From NCBI GenBank assembly GCA_039707465.1, contig CM077645.1, positions 64,553,850 to 64,617,849 on the forward strand: a stretch of 64,000 nucleotides of DNA, in the 5' to 3' direction. The notes below the pieces were generated by a model. It ran no database searches. It was not told the origin of the DNA and worked only from the letters and a program-made list of their open reading frames with translations. The stretch is from Rhabdophis nuchalis. Lineage: Eukaryota > Chordata > Lepidosauria > Squamata > Natricidae. A program made the translations under genes and the position numbers. Shown one piece after another: positions 1 through 12,490 of this stretch (its first letter is position 1; every line of letters begins with the position of its first letter).

Positions 1-488
1 ATTTAGATTTTCCCCCCCCCTATCATAGTCTTCCTCCATCCCAATATATTGAATAGTTTCATATACTTTATGGACAAGAAAGCGCCAATAGGAGAAAGTG
101 TCTCTTCAGACATTCAGTTCCAAACCATTGAGAACTTTAAAAGTCTTTCCCTTTAAAAAGGACTTTAAACTGAGTCTGGTCTAAACTGAGAGCCAACCAA
201 TTGAATTGGAAAAGCACAAACAGAATTAAGCCCGGTGCCAACTAATTGCCTTGCAAAACCTCTTCATAACAACCATGTATATATTAGTATTAGCATTCTC
301 CTACAAAAGCCGGCTTATGCCTTGGATAGCAAAGCAGACTGTGTAGTTTCAAACTGTAACTTTCAAAACAAGCAGGGCTAGGGTGATTTGGAGGAATCTG
401 CAATGTTTTTCAGTTTTTGTTCCGGAAGATTGGAAAATTTAGTTTCTGAAAGTATATTCACTGAAGGAAAAAGAAGTAGTACGAGAAG
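1..488. other. Unique AT-rich sequence
   Basis: No gene, repeat family or tandem array is recognised. There is a short C run near position 12. Open frames are short and interrupted in all frames. Confidence 0.5.
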
Positions 489-706
489 CAGAGGTGGGTT
501 GCTACCGGTTTGGACCAGTTCAGCCGAGTAGGGAGTAACTCAGCCTGCCACACCCCAAAAATGTTTCTATTGGCGGTGACATAGCTGCCACCATCTTGAT
601 GTTTGCTTCTGCGCATGCGCATAAGCTTTTCTTAGTACTGCGCATGCACGAGTAGCAGCGCGTCCCTGAGTGAACTGGCAGTAGCAGCAGTTGGAACCCA
701 CCCCTG
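489..706. mobile_element. Non-autonomous hAT MITE (CAG[A/T]GGTGGG family)
   Basis: The ends are inverted: CAGAGGTGGGTT at the left and AACCCACCCCTG at the right. The flanking 8-mers acgagaag and acaagaat match at 6 of 8 positions, as expected for an aged hAT target duplication. The interior is GC-rich with GCGCATGCGC-type motifs and has no transposase. Its body resembles the copies at 52770 and 58880, so these three form a subfamily. Confidence 0.8.
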
Positions 707-1732
707 ACAAGAATTGTATCAAATCATATTAGATCAAGTTAGCAAAACAAAGGATCATTCATCCCAACTTTTAATATTCAAAACTGTATCACAATAAAGA
801 AAAAAACCCCGAACCCTGTAGTGTGAAATCCTTAGTGTTCTCTGAACTTCATTGTTTTCTTGCAGTTGTTACTCATCTAGTGAACATAAATTGCAGCAAG
901 AACTCCGTAGCTCAAACATGAACTACAGATAATCCTGTAATGTCTTAATGAGCACATTCAAGTTTATGCAAAAATTTATGTTAAGGATTATGAAAAAAAA
1001 TGGGTGGCAGAGACCAGGTGTGGGGAACTGACTAGTGAGCAGTATATTGTTATTGTAGCACATTTTCTTTGGACAGTCCAAAATAAATGTGCTATATATT
1101 CTTTGCAGACCTTAGACATCTAGGGCTGACCTTGTCATGCAATATTAAGCAGCCACAAGATTCGGGCCTGGGATATTAGTTGTTCATGTCTCTCAAAAGC
1201 CATAAACTAGAGAATTCTTTTTAAAGGTTGTGGCTGCTCTTCTTGAAATTCAAGCCAGGAAAACGCTGAGGCCTCTGGGTGTTACATGCAAACCTCATAC
1301 CAAGGTTGCAACTGCAGCCGCTCTACATGTGCAGAGTATACTATGTCTGTTCTCAGTTTACAAGTGTAACTGCCTGATAATCACTTTCTGTACAGAGAAG
1401 GAGAGGGGCTTCTATTCTTCACTTCAGAGAGCAAAATATCTTAGACTTAGTCTCGTAAGAAGAAATATATATATCATCATCATTATTGTCATTATTACTG
1501 GAAAATGAAAAGAACAGACATGGAACTACAGATCTTCATACTTTAAATAATTTAAACTCTGTTTTCCTTTCATTTTTTTTAACTTGGAAAGTTTTCAGTC
1601 TTTACACCTTCCTCTATTGTGAAAGCAGGCAATATATTATTTGTATTATTATTGACATTCAGAACAATATCCTTTAATGCATCTGTCTTACAGCAAATCC
1701 CCACCACCACCAATGTCTTGCTACAGCTTATG
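707..1732. other. Unique sequence, no gene seen
   Basis: Mixed AT-rich sequence. An open frame at 1230-1508 encodes 92 residues ending in an isoleucine-rich run made by an ATC/ATT repeat. It has no recognisable domain and is treated as chance. Confidence 0.45.
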
Positions 1733-1740
1733 CTATAGAC

Positions 1741-1875
1741 CAAGGGTCTCCAACCTTTGCAACTTTAAGTCTGAAGGACTTCAGCTCCCAGAATTCTCCA
1801 GCCAGCAAAGCTGGCTGGAGAATTCTGGGAGCTGAAGTCCTTCAGACTTAAAGTTGCAAAGGTTGGAGACCCCTG
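1741..1875. mobile_element. Palindromic hAT-type foldback MITE
   Basis: 135 bp that read almost the same on both strands, centred on a short GCTGGCTGGAGAATTC-like core. The ends are CAAGGGTCTCC and GGAGACCCCTG. The element is flanked by a perfect 8-bp duplication, ctatagac (1733-1740 and 1876-1883). Relatives lie at 3220, 46902 and 55955, and a sister at 40054. Confidence 0.9.
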
Positions 1876-1883
1876 CTATAGAC

Positions 1884-3022
1884 CACAGATAGCTAGATAA
1901 TGTTCATATATTTACCAATGGCTAATTGGATTGTTCTTAATAACTTTTCCAGTTCTTTTGAAGGGAGTCCAAGAAAACGGGTCATCTTATAAGAATTCCA
2001 AACAACATCGTTTCTCCAAAAGAATGAGGGAGTGCAAGAAGGGAGAGCTGCCCACAGCCATTCAGAAGACCAGGTGTTCAGATAAACAGATCTGCTGTTA
2101 AACACAGGGAGAAGGAAACACACAATAATAAGACACTTTAAATAATACTGATAGCCAAGCTCATTTTAATTGGCACTTTTACTTTCATGCTAAAAACAAG
2201 GAGTTTTTTCAGTATGAGGGAGAATTTATGCAGCCAATGTACCTGTGACCTGTGCCTGTTGATCCCCACAAATGAAAAGGACAGATTGACAGATGTACAG
2301 GTTAAATATCATACCAGAAGTTCAATTAAGGATCATTGGAGAAAATGTGAGATAATGCTGCCTCTCTTTCCAAGCACTGTTTCTTGTATGCTAGTTGAGA
2401 AGAAATTGTTCATGCTATTAATATGAGTAGGTATAATCTCTGCCTGTATGTTCCTGGTACAATAATGCCTTAGAAGTAGAGGGTAAATAGCATTCTACCA
2501 AGGCTATTCTACCAAAGCTGAGGTCCAGTTTTATGCATTTTTAGGACTCATAATCCATGAGCACAAGGCCATTTTAAGTACAAAATCCTATCAATTTCCA
2601 CATTTCTATTCTGTTCCTCTAATAAGACATAACATAAAATCTCAGTGTAATGTAATGTTAATTGAATAAAATCAAAATTTATCTTTACAAAACTTTTTTG
2701 AAGACCAAAAAATCCTTCCTTACATGCCTCATGATCAGACAAGATGTTAAATCAGGACTGCCACATCTATCTCTAATATAATAAAATTATATTATAATAT
2801 AATGATAATAAAATCAGTATTTTGAAAAGAAATTAACAAGCCACTATATTAGCCTATTGTATACATTTTAAATATGTTATACAATAAGGCATGATATTCT
2901 TAGACTAAGCAAAGTGATCTAATTCACTTTTTAGCCTTTTATCATTTTATCTTAGATAGCTAGAACTTTCCTTTAGAAAAGTTATTAGATAAAATTATAT
3001 AAACAGTTAATAGAATAAAATA
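1884..3022. other. Unique AT-rich sequence
   Basis: No repeat or gene recognised. Open frames of 64-79 codons on both strands lack domain features and are treated as chance. Confidence 0.45.
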
Positions 3023-3492
3023 TACCCTGTTTTTCAGAGTATAAGATGCACTTTTCCCCCCTAAAAGAGGCTGAAAATTTGGGTGCGTCTTATACTCCGA
3101 ATGTAGCTTTTTCGAAGTTTTTTTTAGCCCTAATGAGGCGCTAACGAGTAAAGTGATCTTCCCTGCTTTGCCTGCTTTTCTCATTGCTGCTCCCTCCAAT
3201 GATCAGCTGTGCTTTAGAACAGGGGTCTCCAACCTTTGCAACCTTTGCAACCTTCAGACTTAAAGTTGCAAAAGTTGGAGACCCCTGCTTTAGAAGCTGT
3301 TTTTATCCCTAACCAGGGGATAAAAAGCATGTACATGCTCAAAACCAGCAAATGTATGTGCTGAAGCTGACCAGAATAAGGACGCTAGCCAGATGACTAC
3401 CTGGTAGGCAGAATTCTTTTTTCCTATTTTCCTCCCCAGAAACTGCAGTGTGTCTTATACTCCGGTGCAGCTTCTATTCTGAAAATATGGTA
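3023..3492. mobile_element. TA-flanked MITE with 'TATAAGACGCACC' ends
   Basis: It begins TACCCTGTTTTTCAGAG and ends CTGAAAATATGGTA, which are inverted ends carrying a terminal TA. The sub-terminal motif 'GTATAAGAYGCAC' recurs in inverted form. It is the same family as 5690-6753. A palindromic hAT MITE (3220-3287) sits inside it. The superfamily is probably Tc1/mariner-like, judged only from the TA target. Confidence 0.7.
3220..3287. mobile_element. Short palindromic hAT foldback MITE, nested
   Basis: 68 bp with ends CAGGGGTCTCC and GGAGACCCCTG, flanked by a perfect 8-bp duplication, ctttagaa (3212-3219 and 3288-3295). It is a deletion derivative of the 1741 family lacking the central palindrome, and it is inserted in the TA-flanked MITE 3023-3492. 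Confidence 0.88.
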
Positions 3493-4818
3493 AATAAGTA
3501 AACAAGGGATTTACAAATGACATAGAGATCATAATTTTCCACTGTATTGTTAATTGCTTCAGGATTATTATTATATTATATACCATATCATATTGTTTCA
3601 AAAGTTTGCAAATTCCTCTTAAACTTTTAGTGATATATGAATTATCAGGAACTCTGATAATTCTGAGCAGAACAATATAAATCATAAACTGAAACGATGA
3701 ACTGCCATTCTGCCCAAACTAATAAACCTTTTCTGATTTAGAAGTCCTATGAAGTTAAACTGTACACTCAATGCAGAGAGAAACTCAAAGATTGGATGTG
3801 GTACAAATCCATTATTGAATTGTAATCTACGCATGGGTTCCAATTTGAATTAAATTCTGTATCAGATTAACTTCTGAGATATAAAGTTATTCTAGAAATT
3901 GAAACTTACTCCCACAACTTAATTAACTGGTCTTCCATAGAAGGGATCAAACATCTTTTCCAATAAAAGGCATATATTATCCCTGCAGCAGTTAACATTC
4001 AGTATATTTTATGGGAATACATTGTTTCATAAACTTTAGTAAAAATATTGCAGATTAAACTGAGAATGGATTGCTAACCCATTCCAAAATTCATACAGAC
4101 TAAGGCTCTGAACTGTTTAGGAAGTTGGGTAACATAATCATTTAAAAACATTCCAAATTACCAACAGTAATTGATACACATTATGATTGAAATTGTCTGC
4201 ATTTTTTATTGAACACTGTAACAGAGTAATATTTCAGTTATAGTGGGAGAGGTGGAAATTTTACACAGATATTCTTTTTAGCTCACAGCCCCCAAGGGGA
4301 GGAATGGATTTTTCAAGAACATGTTTTTAAGTAATTAACTCCTGAGCTGAGATATTTTTTCATCCCGCTGTGAATTTCTGATGAGAGTACTACTGCTAAA
4401 TTGCTGAAAATATGATTTTCCTGTGAAAGGACTAACAGAACATCCAGTGTAAGAATGCCAGCTGTGCTGCTACAGGAATAATAATAATAATAGAAATAGC
4501 AAAACAACGAGGAACTAAGTGCAAAAGTTCCTCTTTAAGTTTTCTCTGGAGGGAAAAAAAACTCTATTTAGACATTTATTTGCAACAAGTGAAGCTAAAA
4601 CTGAGGCCTGCAGACATTAATCCAGCAATGTAGAGAATAAAGGAGGTGATTTCAACAGCCATATACAAGAACCCTTGCCTAGGAAAAGGTTGCTGACATT
4701 TGAGGTTACAACGGTCAGGATGGGAATCCCAATGATGGAATCCATCTATTTTTTTTAATCTAGCCATCATCTTGCCTTATTGTTTTAATCAGATTCTGCA
4801 GACATCTGAAAGAAACTT
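3493..4818. other. Unique AT-rich sequence
   Basis: No gene or repeat family recognised. A short (AAT)n run lies near 4478-4490. Open frames of about 64-76 codons are treated as chance. Confidence 0.45.
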
Positions 4819-4832
4819 TTCTAATGCATAAA

Positions 4833-5378
4833 GTGGTGTTTGACATTTTTATTGGGTTATAAAATAAAATAAGATACAAAATACGAAAGTAAATAGGAAA
4901 ATGGTGGGGAGAAAGAGGGAAAAGAAAATTGAGGGAGGATAAGAAAAGAAAAAAAGAAAAGGAAACATTGATTTCTGACTTTGTTGCTGTAGAATAACTC
5001 AGATCACAACTTTTTGTTTTTTTCATAATAATATGAACAAGGCATTTATATAAAGATCTATCAATCTGATTGGTAAAACCCAAAATCAAAGTTTCATTAT
5101 TTTCCACTTCAAGTACAAAATTCAGAAGCAGTCTCCATGTGGAAATAAAAGTACACATATTATTTTCTTTAATCAAAATAGTCAATTTTGCCACTTCAGC
5201 CAACTCCATCAACTTCTGCAACCATTCATCCATGTTAGGAATCAAAGTGTCCTTCCATTTTTCTGCATACAATAGTCTTGCTGCTGTCAACATACAGTAT
5301 ATGTATGTTAACAAGGTTCCAAATTTTTTTGTCTGGGTCTTTTTCCATTAGACTCAAAAAGGAAGAATTCTGATTCTA
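4833..5378 (-). mobile_element. L1 LINE 3' end, 5'-truncated (ORF2 C-terminus)
   Basis: The minus strand encodes a frame (about 5314 to 4760) whose start reads AARLLYAEKWKD, then MDEWLQKLMELAEVAKLT, the type of sequence found near the C-terminus of L1 ORF2 in squamates. The 3' end is at the left, with a CCAATAAAAATG polyadenylation-like signal. The element is flanked by a 14-bp direct repeat, ttctaatgcataaa (4819-4832 and 5379-5392), as expected for target-primed insertion. No reverse transcriptase domain remains, so the copy is inactive. Confidence 0.85.
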
Positions 5379-5392
5379 TTCTAATGCATAAA

Positions 5393-5689
5393 TGACAAAT
5401 GAATGGATGTCTGCAACTCTCAAAAGTTGGTCAATGGGCAGGAAGATATGACGAAAAATATGAAATATCGATAAAGGAAAGCTTACCAAAAATGGTGTTC
5501 CTAAACCAGATTATGGACAAGAGGAAGCAAACCAACCTGAAGTACAAAGGATTGCTTTCTCACAATGCAGAACTCATTAAAAAAAATAGATATGACTCCC
5601 TCCAAAGAATGATCTCCATACAGTAAAATAAGGGAGGCTAACAGAATGAGCAAACCACCACAATCATATAAGGAAGTAAAATATAGAAT
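5393..5689. other. Unique sequence with a short open frame
   Basis: A 75-codon plus-strand frame at 5399-5626 is lysine-rich and has no recognised domain. No repeat family is recognised. Confidence 0.35.
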
Positions 5690-6753
5690 TACTGTATTTT
5701 TCAAAGAATAAGACGCACCAAGGTTTTGAAGAGGCAAATTTTTAAAAAAGTAGGTAGGTAGATGGAGGGATAGAGATAGAGAGAAAGAAAGAGAAATACA
5801 GTAGGTAGAGAGAGTAGGTAGGTAGGTAGGTAGGTAGGTAGATAAAGGGATAGAGAGAGAGAAATAGAGGGAGAGAAATACAGTAGGTAGGTAGGGGGAG
5901 AGAGAGGGTAGATAGGTAGGTAGATAAAGGAATAGAGAGAGAGGAATATAAAGAGAAACAGAGAAATGCAGTAGGTAGGTAGGGAGAGTATGTGTGTGTG
6001 TGGGTAGGTAGGTAGAAGGATAGAGAGGGAAATATAAAGAGAAAGAGAGAAATACAGTAGGTAGGTAGGTAGGTAGGTAGGTAGGTAGGTAGGTAGGTAG
6101 AAAGAGAGTGTGTGTAGGTAGGTAGAAGGATAGAGAGAGAGAAATGGAGAGAGAGAAATACAGTAGGTAGGTAGGTAGAGAGAGAGAGAGTAGGTAGGTT
6201 GACGATTCCAGGTGTATTCATCCATGTCCTGGAGAAGGAAATCACTGACAAACCTTAGTACTGTGTTTCTGCTGGCACAGAATCAGTTAAAGAGCAGGGG
6301 AAAAAACCCTTTTGCAATCTGCAAACCTCTCCAAAATAACCCATTTTTCTATGAAAACGGGGCTGGGTTTTTTTCAAATAAAAAGCATGACTAGACTTGG
6401 GGGAGCCTGCAGAGTGCTCCTGGGGGGGCAAAAATGAGCAAAAAAATAGCCCATTTATCATGAAAATGGGCCGTTTTGTGTCGAATAAATTGAATGCATA
6501 GCCCTATGGAAGCTTATAGGGTGCTGCTGGGGACTGGGGGGCAAAAAATGACCCATTTTAGGCTAATTTCTGCCCTCTCCAGCCCCCAGGAGCTCTCTGG
6601 AAGCCTCTATAAGGCTAGGCACAGTCATTTGGGTGAAGGGGGCAGGGTTCCAGGAGGCAAAAAAATGCTGTATTCGATGTATAAGACGCACCGAGATTTT
6701 CAGCCTCTTTTTAGAGGAAAAAAGGTGCGTCTTATACTCTGAAAAATATGGTA
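5690..6753. mobile_element. TA-flanked MITE-like element expanded by a microsatellite
   Basis: The left end TACTGTATTTTTCAAAGAAT with AAGACGCACC is inverted relative to the right end GGTGCGTCTTATACTC with GAAAAATATGGTA. About 450 bp of GTAG/GATA-type repeat fills the left half. The right part (6250-6720) holds repeated pieces with 'AAAATGGG' and 'GGGCAAAAA' motifs. Open frames here are shadows of low-complexity sequence. Confidence 0.65.
5751..6199. repeat. Compound (GTAG)n/(GATA)n/(GA)n microsatellite
   Basis: About 450 bp of alternating GTAG blocks and GATAGAGAGAGAAAT-type blocks. The block 'AGAGAAATACAGTAGGTAG' recurs several times, so there is higher-order tandem structure. Two long minus-strand frames made of LPTYLPTY and SLSLY repeats are artefacts of it. 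Confidence 0.95.
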
Positions 6754-8649
6754 TTTCAGGCCATTGTGAGAAAGGGAGATAGAAATTTTGGCAAAGCATT
6801 CTGTTAAAGTAAGATTAATTTGCTACAGAAAGTTTGAACCATTACTAAAGACTAAGGTCTTTCCAAGTGTGAAACTATGTAAAATAACAGATGAACAGCA
6901 CATATTTGATGCTAACTGGCAAAAAAGGAACATCATTGCGAATCAACCCTCTGTCTTTCACCTAAAAGGTAATAGATCTATCTTGTAATATTCATCATGA
7001 ACAAGGAACATCAGCTCTTATGATCATTAATCTTTAGCACTAAGTAATTTTACCCTGCAACAATACAACAGCTTTGCATCCTATCTGCTGTTTGTCTACT
7101 ATTTTTAGTTGACCCAGTTTCTTTTAAGCAATTCTGCAGAGAAGAATCAAACATGCAGCTTTGTTCTGCAAACAACATAAATGAGTAACACTGTCTGTTC
7201 TTAGAGATCTGAATATATTTATGGAAAGAATGGCAAGAGGCTCTCTGTATTTGGAAATCCTAACTTTTTTGGAGTTCTTGACGATAAGCAGTTTTCTGCA
7301 TATTGCAGTCACATGCTATAGATTTGTGCAGTGGAGGGTGTTAGTTTTGCAAAACTAAATAAGTCTTACAGTTTTGTACAAAAATAAATATTAAATGGAA
7401 TTATAGATTTTTTTTAATGTTCCACCTTTGTACTTCTGAAGTACTCCAGAATGGCTAGTTTAAAAGAGTTCAATACAGAATATAAAAAAAGATATGAATT
7501 AAACTTTACCCTAAAATTAATACTAACATCAATTTAATATCTGACTATAACATTCAGAGGTGTGATTTCCAAATAGCTATATTTTTTTATTAGGTCCAAA
7601 TAACAAAGAGATTAAGAACAAAATAGAACCAATTATGCAATTAGTGTAGGAAATCACTATTATATTTTAGTCACTATAATTAGTATAATTAATTATAAAC
7701 ATGATTAATGTGTCGCTTATACATAATCTGCCTGGAAGAACAATAGTAATATCTTGAATTTCAATTTTTCTGGGAAACCCAACCCCCTACTATTATTAGA
7801 TTAAAAATATATTTTAAATAAAGGCTCTTAATGTTTATTTGCATTGTTTTACACTGATGTTTCTCCATAATCACCATTTATGATGGTTTAAGATAAATAT
7901 TTGAGATGTTACTCTTCTGTATAATAAAATGGGTTGAGTTCCTTAAAAGTATCCTTTCATATGAATTCTACTAAACAGTTTGCTTTTTAAAAAGATTTAT
8001 ATGTATCCTCTCATACAGAAGTTGCTCGTAGCACTTATTGTGTGCTTATTATTTCTTTCCTGAAATATTCCTTAGAGACAGACACAGCCATTCATTATCA
8101 ATCACATTTCAGGAAGCAGCTGATCCCCAAAACTGCTTTATGCTTTCCCTTTTTGGATTCCCTCCATGGCACTTGCCAGACACAAATCTGGTTTGTTGCA
8201 CAGAACAACTGTGCTATTCCAAATTAGCTTCCAAAAGTAGACCAGAAATCTATGCAATTTTTGCCATAAAGGTGCAAGACTGGAAAAGAGACCCTATATG
8301 TAAACTATTCCTCCAATATCTTCCCCATGTTGATCTGTGGATCCCTGTGCACTGAACATGGATGTCTCCAGGTTCATTATGAGTTACATAAGGGATTTCA
8401 TAATCAAATGTTCAATGGGACCATAGAAAAGCTAGTTCGTTATCTCAAGGGCTATAACACTGAGACTTCTTCATACACTGATACAAAAATTATTAATTCT
8501 TATTTTTATGGTATAATATAAGGCTCTGCTTATTGCAATCCCCAGAAGTCCAGCTTTTCTGCCCAAAGTGATGCTGTTCAGTACCTTTAGAAGAGTCTGC
8601 TGTAGATATGCACTTCGGTTTTCAAAGAAAGTATATTTATTCCCATTCT
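6754..8649. other. Unique AT-rich sequence
   Basis: No repeat family recognised in about 1.9 kb. Overlapping frames of 105 and 61 codons at 8038-8355 have no recognised domain. Confidence 0.45.
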
Positions 8650-9014
8650 TCCACCGCTACCACTAGTCAAACATGATAGTGACATGATAGCAATGCCCCA
8701 ATACTTAAGGGGCTGCCACAAAGAAGAGGGGGTCAACCTATTTTCCAAAGTACCAGGATGCAAGGCAAGAATCAATGGATGGAAGCTAATCAAAGAGGGA
8801 AGCAACCTAGAACTAAGGAGACACTTCCTAACAGTGAGAACAATTAACCAGTGGAATGACTTTCCTTCAGAAATTGTGGGTGCTTCATCACAAGAGGCTT
8901 TTAGGAAGATATTGGACAGCTACTTGTTTGAAATGGTATAGGGTCTCCTGCTTGAACAAGGGGTAGGACTAGAAGCTCTTCAAGTTCCCTTCCAACTCTA
9001 TTATTCTATATTTT
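8650..9014 (+). mobile_element. CR1/L3-type LINE 3' end
   Basis: A plus-strand frame from 8684 encodes the ORF2 C-terminal motif series: a degraded RRxxGD-like start, QYLRGCHKEEGVNLFSK, GWKLIKEGSNLELRRHFLTVRTINQWNDFPSEIV, then a basic tail. It is followed by the 3' motif CTTCAAGTTCCCTTCCAACT and TATTATTCTATA. It is 5'-truncated and non-functional. Confidence 0.8.
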
Positions 9015-10559
9015 GCATCTTTCTCTTTTTGTTACTCAAAAAAATACAACGCAAAATTGAAAGTACAATATATTTTTCTTACCATTTTTAAATCTTTATC
9101 ATGCCATTTGAATCTTAGTGGTCATCCCAAGAAGACTGTTTCCACCTCTCATTGTGTAGGAACAACTTGTCCAGTGACTGACTCCCCCCCACACACACAT
9201 AAAAAGCTACATTGGAGCCCTGTTCATCAATTCCACAGGTGAAGCCTAAGGGAATGTGGCTTTGGATGGCCCCACAAGTTTGCCCTCTGTCCTTCATTTC
9301 TCTTTCTTGTGGAGAGAAGTGAAATATTTGACACAACAGCTCTTTTCCTTCAAACCAAATCTGAAATTTGTGGAAGGGAAGTCAAAGAGTGACATACGGT
9401 GGTTTCCCTTCCCTCCAATGGGGCTTTATCAAAAGGAGAGATACCGTATGGTGAATATCTCTGCCATACAAAGGAATGTGTTGCTGCCAGCTCAGTGATT
9501 GGATGAATATTCCAGCTCTGGCAGTTGTATAATGGTTTCACCTCACTTTCAGGAGAAAAGCAGAATATGGTGACATTCTCCCCCGCCCCCATATCCTTCT
9601 TCTGTAGTGGCTGGACTTTCTCCAGTGACTGACACATGAGTAGAGCCCATATTTGTAGGTATGCACTCCAATTCATCTTCCATATGGCTTTCTTAGCCAG
9701 CCCCTTCCCCTTTGAATTCTCCTAGTTGGGTTGGCAGAAAACAGACTTGGAGAGGAGAAGATGGTGCCTGCCTGCCTGCCTCTTTGTTAGCAATCCCTGC
9801 CCGTTTGTCCATTTTCTTTCACAGGAAGCATCCAAATGTTTTTGGAGGAAAAAGCAACCAGTAATTCAATGAATCCCACAACAGAATCCTAACTGATTGG
9901 GACAGATTTATATATTCTATATGAACTATTCAGAGCAATTCATACAATTTCCAAGTCAATGTAAACTACTATGGCCAGGCATAGTAGGATCATGGGGGCC
10001 TGATTTTTCTGTGATATGCAAAGTAGTTCTGAAGTAAAGTGGCTCCATAAAATCTAGTATAATGAAAAGTTGTAAGGACAAAAAATTGGGAAATAATATT
10101 CAAGAAACAATGTCCAAGAATGCTCTGATATAATGTTGTAATTCAGATTTAAAGGTGCTTTGAAGCAGAGATAGGCACACTTGCACCTTCTTAAAAATTG
10201 GATACCCAAGAAAATACATATGTAAGTAAGGAAGTTGCCAAGAGGGCATAGCAAAGTATTTTGGAAATCTTTGAAGCTTCTTTGGCTGCCCATACTTCCC
10301 AGTGTCATAAATCTCACTTTTCCTATTCTATCATTCCTTGAGATTGAGTGGAAGTATGAGAAACCAGATTGTTGCAAACCATCAGCGAGATGGTTAAGTG
10401 AAAGACCCACACTATGAATTACCAGATAACTAAAGTAGGGCAAGATCCTATTCACCCATGATATCACATCAAATTTATTTTCTATACTGAAATAAATGGT
10501 AAATGCCAATAAATGTTCTGCATTAGCAGGAAAAAGCATTTAACCCTATGAACAATTTT
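9015..10559. other. Unique sequence with chance open frames
   Basis: No repeat recognised. The minus strand at 10054-10539 is open for 161 codons, the longest non-repeat frame in the window. Its translation shows no domain and no splice or start context, and one frame of this length is expected by chance in 64 kb of AT-rich DNA. A 108-codon minus frame at 9350-9676 is likewise unrecognised. Confidence 0.4.
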
Positions 10560-11022
10560 CCATGATCCGTCTTTCTGCGGGATCAGATTCTGCCTCATAC
10601 ATCCTTACGGCCGATTCGCTCCCACAGAGAGGGGCTTCTCCGGGTGCCGTCCACCAGGCTATGCCAGCGGGTGACGCCCAGGGGAAGGGCCTTCTCTGTG
10701 GCGGGCCCAGCCCTCTGGAACGACCTTCCCCCCGAAATTAGAACAACTACGGACCTCCGCTCCTTCCGTCAAAAACTTAAAACACACTTTTTCTGCTTGG
10801 CCGGCCTAGGTCAGTCTTCCGTCTAATAGGGTTTTAGGGGTTTTTAGTCAATTTATAATTGGGGATTTTAGCGCAGGGATAATTTTAGTTTAATTTGTTT
10901 TTACTTACTCTATTTATGTATTTTCTATTGCCATTTTAAATTTCCCTGTGCACCGCTCTGAGTCCCTTTGGGGAGAGGACGCGGTATACAAATAAAATTA
11001 TTATTATTATTATTATTATTAT
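10560..11022 (+). mobile_element. L2/CR1-clade LINE 3' end with (TTA)n tail
   Basis: A frame at 10644-10826 encodes RLCQRVTPRGRAFSVAGPALWNDLPPEIRTTTDLRSFRQKLKTHFF, the ORF2 C-terminal 'WNxLPxEIR' block of L2/CR1-type LINEs. The 3' end reads CTGAGTCCCTTTGGGGAGAG, then GGTATACAAATAAA and a (TTA)n tail (about 10997-11021). It is 5'-truncated. Related tails are at 34200, 34913, 47545 and 61763. Confidence 0.85.
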
Positions 11023-12490
11023 TTCCCCACCAGCATCCTAAAGAAAGATCCCAAGACCATTTTCAATCACTCAGAAAGTATGTGATAAAGTAGCAAAAAA
11101 ACAAGATATTGCTTCAACCCCATTGCTTTCTTATAGAAAAACTGCATATTTAATTTTAGAAGAGAAGCATGAATACCCATTTCCTGGGTTCAGACTCTTT
11201 TCTTTTAGAAGTGGCATTCCATGACTAAAGAATGAGTATTGCAGATATATTGCTAATTGGGATTCTATTCAAACACTAGAGAACCAGCAGCAATGTAGCT
11301 GCATTATTAAACTGAGCATGCAAATATAATAGCAGCTATAATCGGGTTTTTAATAGGCAGCTGTTTTCAACCTTTGATTGTTTTTGTAGAGGTGATTTCA
11401 TCAAATGAACGCCAACTTTCCAATCCAAGTTGTGAGGCACATATTAGGCATTCTTTTGGTATACAGTTCTAAATAAAGAAAGACCATCCAAAAGTATTTG
11501 TGGTTTTTTTTAAAATATTTTGACTAATTTTCTCAGCGGTCTCATTCAACAATGTTCAATCTATACTATTTCAAGAATCTGTACAGTAGGGTGGATAATA
11601 TTATCTTCAAATTGCAAATAAAAATCCATAAGCTAGAAGTCAGACAACCTAGCTAAAGGATTCATGGTTAAAATAATTTGATCTAAAACATCTTAGCTTT
11701 ATTAAAGCTCCAAAGTCTGTACTGAATCTTCAACGATGCATGAAGTCGTTTGTTTTTACCCCATTATTTGACAAACAGCAAAATAACTACTTTAGTTTAA
11801 ATATATTGTCTTTCAAGTGTAAACCTGTCTATATTATATCATCCCGTAGGTCACAACTAGCCTCAGTTTGATAACAGTTACCAGTACAATATACTGGCAG
11901 GTTAAACAAAAGACAAGAATCTTTAAGACACCCCTGCAGGACCAGTTCCAGAGCCATCAGTCAGCATGACACAACCTTGTGTTTTGTGAAGTGCCTCGTT
12001 CAGATGTTCCTTTAAAACAAATTTCCTAATCTGACACTTCTACTCTGGAATACAAAGTCATAATGCATTAGAAAAGCATCTTGTCGAGAAAGGTTATTTC
12101 AGGGGAAAAAAAGGTTGTATTTCAAGATGACAAAAGTCTGGATTTGATTTCTGTAGTTAGAAAATAAGCTCCTTTTTCACCATTGTGGAAAAGAAGCTCA
12201 GGTTATGATAAGACCAGCAGGAAATAGCAGATTGAATAACAGCTGAAAAAAGAAATCTCTCTCTTCTATGAACTATTTGTACACAGTCATACATATTGTA
12301 TTTTCATCTAGTGAAGCACTGTTTACCTTTCTTTTTGCTCAGCAAGATTGCTGAGACTCCTGTGATTATTCTGCTATCTAGTGGCTACTTCTGTTAAATA
12401 CATTTGGAAGCATCTTATTCACCCTCACCTTCCACCCTTACCTTTATCATATGACACTTTTAATTTATATTGTCTTTTCTTGATTCCAAA
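11023..12490. other. Unique AT-rich sequence
   Basis: No gene or repeat family recognised. All frames are interrupted. Confidence 0.45.

Noticed and set aside
5701..6251. Two minus-strand frames of 169-174 codons rich in LPTY/SLSLY
   Set aside because: They are translations of the GTAG/GATA microsatellite and have no protein character beyond the repeat.
10054..10539. 161-codon minus-strand frame
   Set aside because: No domain, no signal peptide or splice context, and a frame this long is expected about once by chance in a window of this size and composition.
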